From Betaproteobacteria bacterium SG8_40 (GTDB taxonomy: Bacteria > Pseudomonadota > Gammaproteobacteria > Burkholderiales > Eutrophovitaceae), in the NCBI GenBank assembly GCA_001304425.1, contig LJTS01000008.1, forward strand, positions 1 through 18,088: DNA of 18,088 nt. The letters are read 5' to 3'. The position numbers were made by a program, and so were the translations under genes. A model generated the notes under the pieces. It was not told the origin of the DNA. It worked only from the letters and a program-made list of their open reading frames with translations, and searched no databases. Positions 7,327 through 16,117 of the stretch are shown here, piece by piece. Position 1 is the first letter of the stretch. Each line of letters begins with the position of its first letter.

Positions 7327-9984
7327 CTACGCGAGCGCCCGGGCGATGACTTCGGTCGTGTCGGTAGACAATTCCGGAGACGTCCGGATGCGTTTGAGCG
7401 CTTCGAGAGCGTACGTTTGCCGCTGGGCATCGAATTTTTTCCAGCGGTCGAAACAGCGTGCCACGCGCGCTGCGATCTGCGGGTTCACCGGATCGAGGCG
7501 GATGATTTGATCTGCAAGAAATGCATAACCCGAACCGTCCGCGGCATGAAAGCGGACCTGGTTTGTCCCGAATGTTCGAATCAGGGAAAAGACCTTGTTC
7601 GGATTGCGTAAGTCAAATGCAGCATGCCCGGTCAAAGCCTTTACGCGATCCACCGTGCCGGGCAGACTGGACGCAGCCTGGACCGCCAGCCATTTGTCGA
7701 CCACGAGCGGCTCTGTTGACCACTTCTGGTAGAAGTGGTCGAGTATGGACTGACGTTGGTCGAAATCACGGTTGGCGAGCGCGGTGAGTGCCGCCATCGT
7801 GTCGGTCATGTTGTCGGCCTGCTCGAACTGCGTCATACACAGCCCGACCGAGGCGTCGTCATCCAGTTCCATGAGGTAGGAGAGGCATAGATTGCGAAGC
7901 GCGCGCTGTCCTGCAGATGCTGCGTCGGGCTTGTATTCTCCGCTGGTTGCAAATGCCTGATAGGCGAGCAACAAGTCCCCTTTGAGGGTCTCTGCGACTT
8001 TGCGGCGCAGCAGGTTGCGCGCTGCATGCAAGGCGTCCGGGTCCACCTCGTCCAGTTGCTCGGCCAGATATGTTTCCGACGGCAGTGCCAGAGCCTCGGC
8101 AGCAAACGCAGGGTCGCTGGCTGCATCGGAAAGCACTCTTGAGAAGGCGCCGAAAAAGCCTTGCGGAAATACGGGCTGGCGGTTCGCGCCCACGTCCTTT
8201 GTGGCGCGCAGAATGATGCCAGAAGCCAGGCGCTGGCCGGCCTCCCATCGATTGAACGGATCGGAATCATGTCCCATCAGGTGGATCAGATCGTCTTCGC
8301 TGTAATCGAACTTCGCGATTACCGGTGCTGTGAAATCGCGTAACAGCGAAGGCGTCGGCCGGTCCTTTACGCCGACGAAGACGAATTCCTGTTCGGCCTG
8401 CGTTATTGACAGCAGACGCGTTGTCGCACCGGGTTCGCGTTCGCCGTCGAGCTGCAAAGCGAGGTCGCGGCCGTCGGTGTCTACCAGCCCGACGGCAAAC
8501 GGGATGTGCAGTGCCGGTCTGTCGGTCTGGCCAGAGGCCGGTGCGAACGATTGCCTTATGCGCAGCGCGTAACGTTGTTCTTCCTCGCTGTAGCTGTCGG
8601 TGATTTCGAGGACCGGCGTGCCCGCTTCGTCGTACCAGCGCCGGAACTGGGCAAGGTTGACGCCGGACGCATCCTCCATTGCCTGCACGAAATCGTCGGT
8701 TGTGACGGCACACCCGTCGTGACGTTCGAAGTACAAATCCATCCCGGCGCGGAAGCGCGATTCCCCGAGCAACGAATGAATCATCCGAACGACTTCCGCG
8801 CCTTTTTCGTAAACGGTCGCGGTGTAGAAGTTGCTGATTTCCATGTACGACTGGGGGCGTACCGGGTGGGCCATCGGTCCGGCGTCTTCCGGGAACTGTG
8901 CCGCTCGCAGCGCGCGTACTTCCTGGATGCGCTGTACCGCCCTGGAGTAGGTGTCGGCACCATATTCCTGATCGCGGAACACGGTCAGGCCTTCCTTCAG
9001 GCTCAACTGGAACCAGTCCCGGCAGGTCACCCGGTTTCCTGTCCAGTTATGAAAGTATTCGTGGGCGACGACGCGATCGAGGAACATGAAGTCGCGATCG
9101 GTGGAGATGTCGGGCCTGGCGAGCACGTACTTCGTATTGAAGATATTCAGCCCCTTGTTTTCCATCGCGCCCATGTTGAAATCGCTGACCGCGACGATCA
9201 TGTACTGGTCCAGGTCGACTTCGAGGCCGAACCTTTGTTCGTCCCATGTCATCGACCTTTTCAGCGCTTCCATGGCAAAACCGGACTGGTCAAGCTTCCC
9301 CGGTTCGACAAAGATGGAAAGCGATACCTGTCTGCCGGAGCACGTCGTGAACGTGTCATCGCGCCGCTCGAGCGTTCCGGCGACCATGGCGAACAGATAG
9401 GAGGGTTTCGGAAATGGGTCTTCCCATTTTGCCCAGTGGCGTCCTTTCGCCTCGTCACCCTGATCAACGAGGTTGCCGTTTGACAACAGCACCGGGAAAC
9501 GGGTCTTGTCGGCGTGAATGGTGGTCGTGTAACGGGCCATGACATCGGGACGGTCCGGGAAGAAGGTAATGCGCCGAAAGCCTTCTGCCTCGCACTGCGT
9601 GAAGTAACCGTTCGCGGAGGCATACAAACCCATCAGGCGAGTATTGCTTTCCGGGTCTATGCGCACACGGGTATGAAGGGCGAATGTCGCGGGCGGTTCA
9701 TGGACGGTCAGCTGATTGGCGCTCAGTGAATACTCCTGATCGGATAGCTCGCGTCCGTCGATCGATACGTATTCCAGGTGGAGATCCTCGCCGTTGAGTA
9801 CCAGCGGCACAGCCTCGGCGGGTAACTGGGGATTTCTGGTTACCGTGAGGCTCGCGCCGACAAGCGTATGGCCGGGGTATATCTGAATGTCCAGATCGGT
9901 ATGCGACACCAGGTAAGGCGGCGGAGCGTAATTCCTGAGGAACACCGTGCGGGGAGCGGGGTTGAGCATATTCATTCCAGTCAT
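7327..9984 (-). CDS. pepN: Aminopeptidase N, M1 zinc metallopeptidase
   Basis: This cytoplasmic enzyme removes N-terminal residues from peptides during protein turnover. At 885 residues it is close to the length of E. coli PepN. The exopeptidase motif GAMEN is at 272-276, the zinc site HEYFH at 308-312 and the third zinc ligand E331 lies in LSLKEGL, 19 residues after the second histidine as expected for M1 gluzincins. The N-terminal beta domain, catalytic domain and long helical C-terminal domain are all represented. Alternative starts exist: ATG 9984 is the most upstream, and in-frame ATGs at 9975 and 9969 are possible because none has a strong ribosome binding site. A 325-codon frame on the opposite strand inside this gene is a shadow. 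Confidence 0.96.
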   Translation of the reverse strand: MTGMNMLNPAPRTVFLRNYAPPPYLVSHTDLDIQIYPGHTLVGASLTVTRNPQLPAEAVPLVLNGEDLHLEYVSIDGRELSDQEYSLSANQLTVHEPPATFALHTRVRIDPESNTRLMGLYASANGYFTQCEAEGFRRITFFPDRPDVMARYTTTIHADKTRFPVLLSNGNLVDQGDEAKGRHWAKWEDPFPKPSYLFAMVAGTLERRDDTFTTCSGRQVSLSIFVEPGKLDQSGFAMEALKRSMTWDEQRFGLEVDLDQYMIVAVSDFNMGAMENKGLNIFNTKYVLARPDISTDRDFMFLDRVVAHEYFHNWTGNRVTCRDWFQLSLKEGLTVFRDQEYGADTYSRAVQRIQEVRALRAAQFPEDAGPMAHPVRPQSYMEISNFYTATVYEKGAEVVRMIHSLLGESRFRAGMDLYFERHDGCAVTTDDFVQAMEDASGVNLAQFRRWYDEAGTPVLEITDSYSEEEQRYALRIRQSFAPASGQTDRPALHIPFAVGLVDTDGRDLALQLDGEREPGATTRLLSITQAEQEFVFVGVKDRPTPSLLRDFTAPVIAKFDYSEDDLIHLMGHDSDPFNRWEAGQRLASGIILRATKDVGANRQPVFPQGFFGAFSRVLSDAASDPAFAAEALALPSETYLAEQLDEVDPDALHAARNLLRRKVAETLKGDLLLAYQAFATSGEYKPDAASAGQRALRNLCLSYLMELDDDASVGLCMTQFEQADNMTDTMAALTALANRDFDQRQSILDHFYQKWSTEPLVVDKWLAVQAASSLPGTVDRVKALTGHAAFDLRNPNKVFSLIRTFGTNQVRFHAADGSGYAFLADQIIRLDPVNPQIAARVARCFDRWKKFDAQRQTYALEALKRIRTSPELSTDTTEVIARALA

Positions 9985-10079
9985 GATTCATGTCTCTGTG
10001 TTGCTTCGTGTCCAATTCCGGCCATCAAGTTCCTTAATCCGGCGTGCGGCCAGGCGCGTGCTTTTTCCTTAGTCGGCTC

Positions 10080-10101
10080 GCTGGTGCGTCCATGCGCCAG
10101 C
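10080..10101 (+). other. stable imperfect hairpin in the gap upstream of pepN
   Basis: GCTGGTGCG (10080-10088) can pair with TGCGCCAGC (10093-10101) around loop TCCA if two G-U pairs are allowed, which holds only for RNA from the + strand. No + strand gene ends here, so its role is unclear. The remainder of 9985-10249 holds no gene or promoter I can support. Confidence 0.25.
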
Positions 10102-10249
10102 CCGGACCGCGGCAAGTCAATCTGCCGACGGTCGTACATTCGTTGCCGGCGGATCGGGGTAACGGCCCGCTGCCCGAGCCAATCGTTTGCTGCCCGGCCG
10201 CGACCGCTACAGACAAGTGGCCACAATGTCGCCGGCGAACCGCAGACGG

Positions 10250-10765
10250 TCAGCTTTCGTCCCGGCGCTCTGCTTGCGCTTGTGTTTGCGTGACTACCGC
10301 ATCGATGAAGTGGTCGAACGTGGTGAATTCATCTTTTGGCCCCTTGTATTCGAGCCAGACCCGGCTATCGTGCAAATGCATAAGTATGATGCGAAACGGG
10401 GTTCCGGAGGAGTAGTCGGCGATGGCACCGTCGAGACGCGCATCGTCGAGGCGGCGATAGACGCAGCTGTCTCTCCCGCACAGGTCTTTCACCAGTTCGC
10501 CTGGACCCGCTGTTCGATTTTCACGGATGAACAGCGTCAATCGCGCGTCCGCGTTCGACGTGCTGCGCACCACGAGAGTCGATTCGTCCAGTGAACTGAT
10601 GCGGGTGTGCCGCCCGGTGTCGATGGTGAGCCGGTTCCAGATGACCGGATCATCGCTGGAGACCTCGTCCCAAAAGGCCGCCATCCGTTCGAGGGACACC
10701 GACAACAGTATCAGGCTGGATCCGAAAACCAGCAAAATCCATTGACGAAACGAAAAACGGAGCAT
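10250..10765 (-). CDS. Small membrane-anchored protein of unknown function
   Basis: I do not recognise the family. ATG 10765 gives 171 residues; a TTG three codons upstream is an alternative. The N-terminus MLRFSFRQW is followed by one hydrophobic segment (about 9-25, WILLVFGSSLILLSVSL), so the protein is probably anchored in the inner membrane with the remaining domain outside the cytoplasm. That domain is mixed polar and beta-rich, with DTGRHTRISSLDESTLVVRS, a possible disulfide pair C96 and C101 (LCGRDSC), and a charged C-terminal end. It lies 209 bases downstream of the six-helix membrane protein gene on the same strand. Confidence 0.6.
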   Translation of the reverse strand: MLRFSFRQWILLVFGSSLILLSVSLERMAAFWDEVSSDDPVIWNRLTIDTGRHTRISSLDESTLVVRSTSNADARLTLFIRENRTAGPGELVKDLCGRDSCVYRRLDDARLDGAIADYSSGTPFRIILMHLHDSRVWLEYKGPKDEFTTFDHFIDAVVTQTQAQAERRDES

Positions 10766-10782
10766 GTGCGGCAAGGCGCGAC

Positions 10783-10908
10783 CTACTGCGCGGGTGAGTA
10801 ACGTGCGCTTTCGCTGAGCCCCGGGAAGCGGATATCAGTCACGTTGCATACATTGCTACCGTTCCTCTTCCAGTCAGGCAAACCGGCCAAATGATCGGAG
10901 AAACACAT
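10783..10908 (-). CDS. possible 41-residue small protein
   Basis: Between the six-helix protein gene and the membrane-anchored protein gene, on their strand, ATG 10908 opens a 41-codon frame ending in TAG at 10783-10785. Its composition looks protein-like: it begins MCFSDHLAGLPDWKRNG and continues with VCNVTDIRFPG, with two cysteines and mixed polarity. GTG 10917 is an alternative start. No ribosome binding site is seen and no family is recognised, so it may be chance. Confidence 0.2.
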   Translation of the reverse strand: MCFSDHLAGLPDWKRNGSNVCNVTDIRFPGLSESARYSPAQ

Positions 10909-10974
10909 AGCGCGCACGTTAACCGATCGCGCCAAGCTTGCTCAAGCCCGCCGTTTGATGGTTGGCCGCTTGAC

Positions 10975-11703
10975 TCAGGTTTCGGTGCCCGGGTGCAGCC
11001 GGAAGCGGGTCTGGTGCCACAGCCATGACATGATCGCGAAGAACAGGGTGAACAGCAGTCCGGCGAGCCACTCCAGGCTGTTTTCGAAGCGGTCGACCAG
11101 AGCCTCATCGCCGAGGAGGGATTTCGCAATCAGATTGCCCAGTCCGAGTGCCAGCAATGTCAGGCACAGCACCCCGAGCGCGCGATGCATTTGCCACGGA
11201 ATCCGCAGCCGTCCGCCTTGCGTGAGTTCGAATATGCGTGCACTCGTGAGCAGCATGCACAGGTAAGTGAACCCGAAATAGAAGTTGATGCCATAACGGC
11301 GCAACCATTGATAGATGTCGCCCTCGCTTCCGAGAAAAGTACCGTAGAGCACGAAGAACATGCCCGCCAGCACGCCAAGCACGGCGAGGATTCGCGGTGT
11401 CTTGCCCGAGTCTGCGTCAATGCTTCCGAGCCATTGTGCGCACAGAATCCAGGTGATGGCCTGCAATGTCGCCCCCGGCAGAACCAGGGCGCGGAAAACA
11501 AGATTCGGCAACTCGTGCCGGGCAGCACGGCTGATGGACACGCAGCCATCGAGCACAGGATTACATGGGGCGATCAGGCCGGTCTGTACGGAAATCAGGA
11601 ATGCGGTCACGGCCGCGATTGCCGGCAGCAACCCGGCTGCCAGGGGCAGGGCCCAGACCGGCAGGGATCCAGTCCTCCCGGCGACGCGGGCCTGGGTTTT
11701 CAT
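10975..11703 (-). CDS. Six-helix membrane protein, Frag1/DRAM/Sfk1-like
   Basis: This 242-residue inner-membrane protein has six predicted helices at about 17-40, 68-92, 103-123, 139-157, 172-195 and 209-230. After the first helix, the loop CNPVLDGCVSISRAARHE followed by LVFRALVLPGATLQ resembles bacterial relatives of the Frag1/DRAM/Sfk1 family, where a conserved SIS segment precedes the second helix. The molecular function of the bacterial members is not known to me. The start ATG 11703 has no strong ribosome binding site, but the first helix begins soon after it, so the N-terminus is probably right. It is divergent from the GGDEF-EAL gene. Confidence 0.6.
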   Translation of the reverse strand: MKTQARVAGRTGSLPVWALPLAAGLLPAIAAVTAFLISVQTGLIAPCNPVLDGCVSISRAARHELPNLVFRALVLPGATLQAITWILCAQWLGSIDADSGKTPRILAVLGVLAGMFFVLYGTFLGSEGDIYQWLRRYGINFYFGFTYLCMLLTSARIFELTQGGRLRIPWQMHRALGVLCLTLLALGLGNLIAKSLLGDEALVDRFENSLEWLAGLLFTLFFAIMSWLWHQTRFRLHPGTET

Positions 11704-12005
11704 GACCCGGGCATCTTACCCGCAGCAGAGGGCTGTCTAGCTGGCGCGGGCACGGCATGGTTGCTGCTTATGTCGTTATTCAGAAACAACTTGTAACTCT
11801 CTGATTAAAGAAATTTTACTGGCTACTTGCAGAGCATCGGGGGAACCCGGGGATTCTTCGGTTCCAGCAGCGGGCAGGCAAATCTGATAATGATTTCGCA
11901 AGAGTTGAATCCCAACCATCGGCGAGCTGACGTCACCTCGGAAGAAGTGACCGGCCGCGGCTCTCATAACAATTGTCCGGCAGGTCGCACGATCAATACA
12001 AGGCC
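11704..12005. other. divergent intergenic region between membrane protein and GGDEF-EAL genes
   Basis: No gene is supported in these 302 bases. An AT-rich stretch lies at about 11775-11820. GATAAT at 11886-11891 would make a good -10 box for the + strand, but its -35 partner is poor. GGAACC and GGTTCC near 11840-11864 can pair around a 12-base loop. Promoters for both flanking genes are expected here, but I cannot place them reliably. Confidence 0.4.
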
Positions 12006-14837
12006 ATGAAGTACAGCGAAAAAGCCGCCAGAACCATCGCCGCCAACAGGCAGCTGGTTAAGATCGTTTGGCCGTTTATTGTGATCGTGGTCCTTCTTGT
12101 ATGGCTGTCCTTCGAAAGCATGGGAATACTGATCTCGATCCGGTCCTATGCGGAGGGCGAAAGCCTTTGGTCAAAGGGCCAGAAGACCGCAGTCTTTTCG
12201 TTGCTGCGCTACGCGGAAACGCATGATGAAGCAGACTATCGGCGCTACGAGAAAGCGATCGCCGTTCCGCTCGGTGACCAGATCGCCCGTATCGAATATA
12301 TCAAGGACGATCCCGACCACTCCCTTATCTGGAAGGGACTCATCCAGGGGCGCACCCACCCGGACGAAATTCCGGGCAATATCAAACTGACACTTCGCTT
12401 CAAGCGACTTCCTTTCTTCAAGAGAGTACTGGGTGTCTGGGCGCAAGGCGACGCCCTCATCAATGAACTGACTCACGCGGCGACCGACTTGCGCCAGGCG
12501 GTTCTGGCGGGACGGGCAGATCCGGGCACGGTCCAGACGATCCTCGATCGCATCTACGACATCGAGAGCCGGGTCACGCCGGTATCAGACGAATTCAACA
12601 GCGCGCTGGGCGATGCGGCACGCATTGCGCAGTTGCTCCTGAAAATCGCCACCATTTTCGCAGTCCTGACGCTGGTGCCCGTCGGCATGTTTCTATCCCA
12701 GAGAATGGTGCGTCACAGGGAAGAGGCGGAACGAGCGCTCAAACTCAGCGAGGAACGTTTCGATCTGGCGGTGACCGGGAGTAACGACGGGCTGTGGGAC
12801 TGGAACATCCTGACCGACGAAATCTATTACTCGCCTCGCTTCAAACAATTACTCGGTTTTCAGCCAGGTGAATTCAAGGACACCGTCGACGAGTTGATGT
12901 CCCGGTTGCATCCCGTCGACGAGAAGAGCGTGCAGCGGGCTTTTGCCGAGCACATCGAGCACGGACGCGCATTCGATGCCGAAATGCGGATTCTCACGAA
13001 ATCCGGACAATATCGATGGTTCCGCAGCCGGGGACAATCGGTGCGGGACGGGGACGGCAAAGCGGTGCGAATGGCAGGTTCGATGACCGACATCACTGAC
13101 CGGCAGATCGCTGCGGCAGAGTTGTTTGCCGAGAAGGAACGCGCGCAGGTGACGCTGTCTTCGATTGCGGATGGCGTGATCACGACCGATGCCGACGGCT
13201 GGGTCGAGTTTCTCAACCCCGTTGGCGAGTCGCTGACAGGCTGGAAGACGTCATCCGCGCGCGGACTGCCGCTGCAGGCGATTTGCCGCTTGATCGATGA
13301 AACCAGCCGTCTGCCGGCTACCAATCTGATCGACACTGTACTGCGCGAAGAACGCACTGTTGACGTGTCCGCCACCATGTTGCTGGTGCGCCACGACGGT
13401 GTCGAGATCCCGATCGTGCATTCGGGCGCCCCGATCCGTGGGCGCGACGGAACGATCAGCGGTGTGGTGCTGATCCTCCACGACGTCAGCAACGAGCGCC
13501 AGTACGCAGCCAAACTGTCGTTTCAAGCGACGCACGATTCGCTGACCGGTTTGATCAACCGCGCCGAATTCGAGAACCGCCTCAAGGTTGCATTGCAGTC
13601 CGCGGCAAAGCTGGGCCGCCATCACGCCGTGCTGTATCTGGATCTGGACCAGTTCAAGGTGGTAAACGATACCTGTGGGCACGCCGCGGGCGATCAGCTC
13701 ATGCGCCAGGTTTCCGGATTGCTGCAAAGGCGTTTGCGTGAGGGCGACACGCTGGCGAGGCTCGGCGGCGATGAGTTCGGCGTGTTGCTCGAGAACTGCG
13801 CGCCAGATCACGCGATGCGCATTTCCGAAGAGCTGCGACAAACCACGCGCGACCTGCATTTTGTCTGGGAAACGCGCTCGTTCAACGTCAGTGTGAGTAT
13901 TGGTCTGGTCAACATCGATGACGGCCTGTATACCCTTTCGGATGTCCTCAGTGCGGCAGATGCCGCGTGCTACATGGCCAAGGACAAGGGGCGTAACCGG
14001 GTGCAGGTGTACCGGCGCGGGGACAGCGAACTTTCGCAGCGGCACGGCGAGATGGAATGGGTCGTTCGTATCCAGAAGGCGCTCGAGGAAGACCGTTTCG
14101 TGCTTTACTCGCAGGACATCGTTCCGGTCGACAGCAAGAAGAACAAGAGCGGCAGGCACTGCGAATTGCTGGTGCGTATGCTCGACGAGGAAGGTGAGTT
14201 GGTCCCGCCGATGGCATTCATTCCGGCGGCGGAGCGGTTCGGGTTGATGCCGTCGATCGATCGCTGGGTATTGCGCAATGCGCTGGCGACGATGACGCGT
14301 ATATTGGCTACGCACGGCGGCGAAGGACTTGAAAAGTGCGCGATCAACTTGTCGGGAGCGACGATCGGCGACGATGCGTTCCTCGATTTTGTGCGCGAAG
14401 AACTGGACCGATATGATCTGCCTCGCGATCTGATCTGCTTCGAAGTAACGGAGACCGCGGCCATCGCCAACCTCGAGCGGGCGTCACGCTTCATCGAGGA
14501 AATGAAGAAGCTTGGTTGTTCCTTCTCGCTGGACGATTTCGGCTCCGGCATGTCGTCGTTCGGCTACCTGAAGCACCTGCCGGTGGACTATCTCAAGATC
14601 GACGGCGTTTTCGTCAAGGACCTGGTCGATGATCCGATCGACCGGGCGATGGTCGAGGCAATCAATAACGTCGGCCATGTCATGGGCAAGAAGACGATTG
14701 CCGAATTCGTCGACAATGACCGGGTGATGAACGAGCTGCGCAAGATCGGGGTTGATTTTGCCCAGGGTTTCTGGCTCGGCAAACCCAAGGTATTCGAACC
14801 CCGTCTGAGGGTTGTTGCGACGGGTAACGGTTCGTAA
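12006..14837 (+). CDS. Membrane-anchored PAS-PAS-GGDEF-EAL cyclic-di-GMP enzyme
   Basis: This 943-residue signalling protein could make and degrade cyclic-di-GMP. Helix 1 (about 20-40) and helix 2 (about 208-230) bracket a periplasmic sensor region. PAS 1 runs about 249-365 (ERFDLAVTGSNDGLWDWN), PAS 2 about 382-498 and GGDEF about 505-668, starting at HDSLTGLINR. GGDEF is intact at 587-591, and RxxD at 578-581 lies exactly five residues before it, matching the product-inhibition I-site. In the EAL domain (about 685-928) the signature is ELLVR at E720. The usual metal and catalytic residues are present: the N of INLSG, the E residues of EVTE, D843-D844 of DDFG, K of LKIDG, E of IAEFV and Q of AQGFWLG. 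ATG 12006 was chosen over an in-frame TTG at 11973; neither has a good ribosome binding site. No partner gene reveals the signal. Confidence 0.93.
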   Translation: MKYSEKAARTIAANRQLVKIVWPFIVIVVLLVWLSFESMGILISIRSYAEGESLWSKGQKTAVFSLLRYAETHDEADYRRYEKAIAVPLGDQIARIEYIKDDPDHSLIWKGLIQGRTHPDEIPGNIKLTLRFKRLPFFKRVLGVWAQGDALINELTHAATDLRQAVLAGRADPGTVQTILDRIYDIESRVTPVSDEFNSALGDAARIAQLLLKIATIFAVLTLVPVGMFLSQRMVRHREEAERALKLSEERFDLAVTGSNDGLWDWNILTDEIYYSPRFKQLLGFQPGEFKDTVDELMSRLHPVDEKSVQRAFAEHIEHGRAFDAEMRILTKSGQYRWFRSRGQSVRDGDGKAVRMAGSMTDITDRQIAAAELFAEKERAQVTLSSIADGVITTDADGWVEFLNPVGESLTGWKTSSARGLPLQAICRLIDETSRLPATNLIDTVLREERTVDVSATMLLVRHDGVEIPIVHSGAPIRGRDGTISGVVLILHDVSNERQYAAKLSFQATHDSLTGLINRAEFENRLKVALQSAAKLGRHHAVLYLDLDQFKVVNDTCGHAAGDQLMRQVSGLLQRRLREGDTLARLGGDEFGVLLENCAPDHAMRISEELRQTTRDLHFVWETRSFNVSVSIGLVNIDDGLYTLSDVLSAADAACYMAKDKGRNRVQVYRRGDSELSQRHGEMEWVVRIQKALEEDRFVLYSQDIVPVDSKKNKSGRHCELLVRMLDEEGELVPPMAFIPAAERFGLMPSIDRWVLRNALATMTRILATHGGEGLEKCAINLSGATIGDDAFLDFVREELDRYDLPRDLICFEVTETAAIANLERASRFIEEMKKLGCSFSLDDFGSGMSSFGYLKHLPVDYLKIDGVFVKDLVDDPIDRAMVEAINNVGHVMGKKTIAEFVDNDRVMNELRKIGVDFAQGFWLGKPKVFEPRLRVVATGNGS

Positions 14838-15022
14838 CCGCCAGCCCCGATCAGTCCCGCCGCTCCCCGGGCGGCGCATCCCATCTCTGGTTCTCACCGA
14901 ATTGCCGACTGGCGATCCGCTGCTGGCGGGTTGCTTCGGATGTGCCGGGTTGCAGCGAACTGCGCGCGGTTTGCCCGCCGCCGATCCAGGGCGGGGTGAG
15001 CGCGGCACTTGTTCAAACTTAA

Positions 15023-15038
15023 CAAATCGATAGATTTG
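15023..15038. promoter_or_regulatory. operator-like inverted repeat overlapping a -35 box
   Basis: CAAATC-GATA-GATTTG is a perfect 6-bp inverted repeat with a 4-base centre. Its right arm overlaps the first bases of TTGACA (15036-15041), so a bound protein would be well placed to block or recruit polymerase. The binder is unknown. Confidence 0.4.
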
Positions 15039-15064
15039 ACAATGTGCATTATTTTTTGCATCTT
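15036..15064 (+). promoter_or_regulatory. putative sigma-70 promoter for the diiron gene pair
   Basis: TTGACA at 15036-15041 is a consensus -35 box. With a 17-base spacer the -10 is CATCTT (15059-15064), which matches the consensus at only three positions, so activity may need an activator. Transcription from here would give a leader of roughly 120 bases before ATG 15194. Confidence 0.35.
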
Positions 15065-15095
15065 TGTAAGTGTCCCCTTTTGCCTCTATCGCAGC

Positions 15096-15109
15096 TTCTT
15101 ATATAAGAA
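15096..15109. promoter_or_regulatory. 14-bp perfect AT-rich palindrome in the leader
   Basis: TTCTTATATAAGAA reads the same on both strands and sits in a GC-rich genome about 85 bases before the start codon of the heme-oxygenase-fold gene. It is a candidate operator. Its centre TATATA could also serve as a -10 element, but no matching -35 box is seen. Confidence 0.4.
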
Positions 15110-15193
15110 ATTCAGAGGGTTGGGTGGGGCAACCAGGGGAGGCTTCGGGCTCCGGCTGCACGTAACAGAATTTCATCTTGGAGAAAGTTGGTC

Positions 15194-16054
15194 ATGGGCT
15201 CGATGCTGGAGATTTCACCGCATCCGCGTTGGATTGATGCGTTGGATAACTTCGTGGCGCCTTACTGGCAGGAGGCGCTGCACAGTGAGTGGGCTGAAGG
15301 GGTCGCAAACACCTCACTGACCGTTGCGGAGATGCGCGGCTGGTTGTTGCAGATCTATCCCTTCATTCACACCTTCCCGAAATTTCTTGCCGAAGCGCTG
15401 ACCAAGGTCGAGGACGATTACTCGAGAGGCTTTCTGATCGACAACATCCGTGTCGAGAAAGCGCACGCCGAGCACTGGATCTGGATGGGCGAGGGCTTCG
15501 GGCTGACGCGCGCCGAGATGATCGATCTTGCCGAAGGCAACAGGCCGGTTCTGAGGGACGTGCAATCCCTGACTGACTGGCTCTGGTATGTCAATGCCAA
15601 AGGCTCGCTGGCGGAAGCGGTGGCGGCGACCAGTTATGCCATCGAGGGCCTGACGGGCGACCTCGCGCGCAAGGTCATCGGCGGATTTGAGGCCTATCGC
15701 GGACACGAGGGCGTCGACATGAAGCCAAAAACCTACAAGTGGATGCGCGAGCACGTACAGTATGACGATGTGCATCCGATCATTGCGCTGGAAGTTGTCA
15801 AGCGGTATGCGATCAGCGAAAAACTGCAGAAAAAGGTGATGCTGGCCGCCAAGCGTAGCGTGCAGCTGCTTGATAATGCATTGATGACGTCTTACAAGGC
15901 GTATTCCGTCAAGAAGGCGTCCGAAGACAGTCTGGACGCAGCCATGCGCAGGAATGACCGCCGCTCGGATCGCCGACTCGGGTCGATGGCCATTGGATTT
16001 CCGGAGCGCAGATTCAGCGAGCGCCGCGGCCGGGCATGGCAAATCTGTGCGTGA
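15194..16054 (+). CDS. TenA/CADD-like heme-oxygenase-fold protein, putative diiron oxidase
   Basis: This 286-residue helical protein belongs to the TenA/PqqC-like superfamily of iron-containing redox enzymes. A possible metal set is E88 and H94 (VEKAHAEHW), E151 (SYAIEGLTG), and H187, D191 and H194 in REHVQYDDVHP. The HxxxDxxH spacing equals that of the CADD diiron site as I recall it. Such proteins activate O2 in diverse reactions; the substrate here is unknown. Transcriptional-regulator labels given to some TenA relatives are not supported. Residues 252-280 form an arginine-rich tail, DRRSDRR then GFPERRFSERR, beyond the catalytic fold; the next protein has a matching tail. ATG 15194 was chosen, 11 bases after GGAG; TTG 15188 is an alternative. 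The next gene starts 63 bases downstream. Confidence 0.78.
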   Translation: MGSMLEISPHPRWIDALDNFVAPYWQEALHSEWAEGVANTSLTVAEMRGWLLQIYPFIHTFPKFLAEALTKVEDDYSRGFLIDNIRVEKAHAEHWIWMGEGFGLTRAEMIDLAEGNRPVLRDVQSLTDWLWYVNAKGSLAEAVAATSYAIEGLTGDLARKVIGGFEAYRGHEGVDMKPKTYKWMREHVQYDDVHPIIALEVVKRYAISEKLQKKVMLAAKRSVQLLDNALMTSYKAYSVKKASEDSLDAAMRRNDRRSDRRLGSMAIGFPERRFSERRGRAWQICA

Positions 16055-16117
16055 GTGGACGTTGAACACGGCGGCGTTGCCGTTTAGGATATCCGTCCGA
16101 TTCGAGCGGAGTTGCTT

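Larger units (their letters stand above)
14838..15193. other. 356-bp intergenic leader region with dyads
   Basis: No gene is supported here. The first part is GC-rich with a possible hairpin CGCCGC/GCGGCG (14859-14864 and 14871-14876) after the GGDEF-EAL stop, lacking a T run. From about 15015 to 15110 the base composition turns strikingly AT-rich and holds a TTGACA box and two dyads (separate entries). A G-rich stretch with a short GGTTG/CAACC hairpin (15118-15134) follows before the ribosome binding site GGAG at 15179-15182. Confidence 0.5.

Noticed and set aside
8506..9483. 325-codon open frame on the plus strand inside pepN
   Set aside because: It is the complement of a fully conserved M1 peptidase gene and its translation resembles no family.
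11750..11772. Sigma-54-like sequence GGCACGGCATGGTTGCT
   Set aside because: The spacing between the GG and GC elements is two bases too long for a -24/-12 promoter.
13251..14315. 354-codon minus-strand frame inside the GGDEF-EAL gene
   Set aside because: It is the shadow of conserved PAS-GGDEF-EAL coding sequence.
15009..15320. 103-codon plus-strand frame through the leader of the heme-oxygenase-fold gene
   Set aside because: It runs through AT-rich regulatory sequence into another frame of the real gene and has no family-like content.
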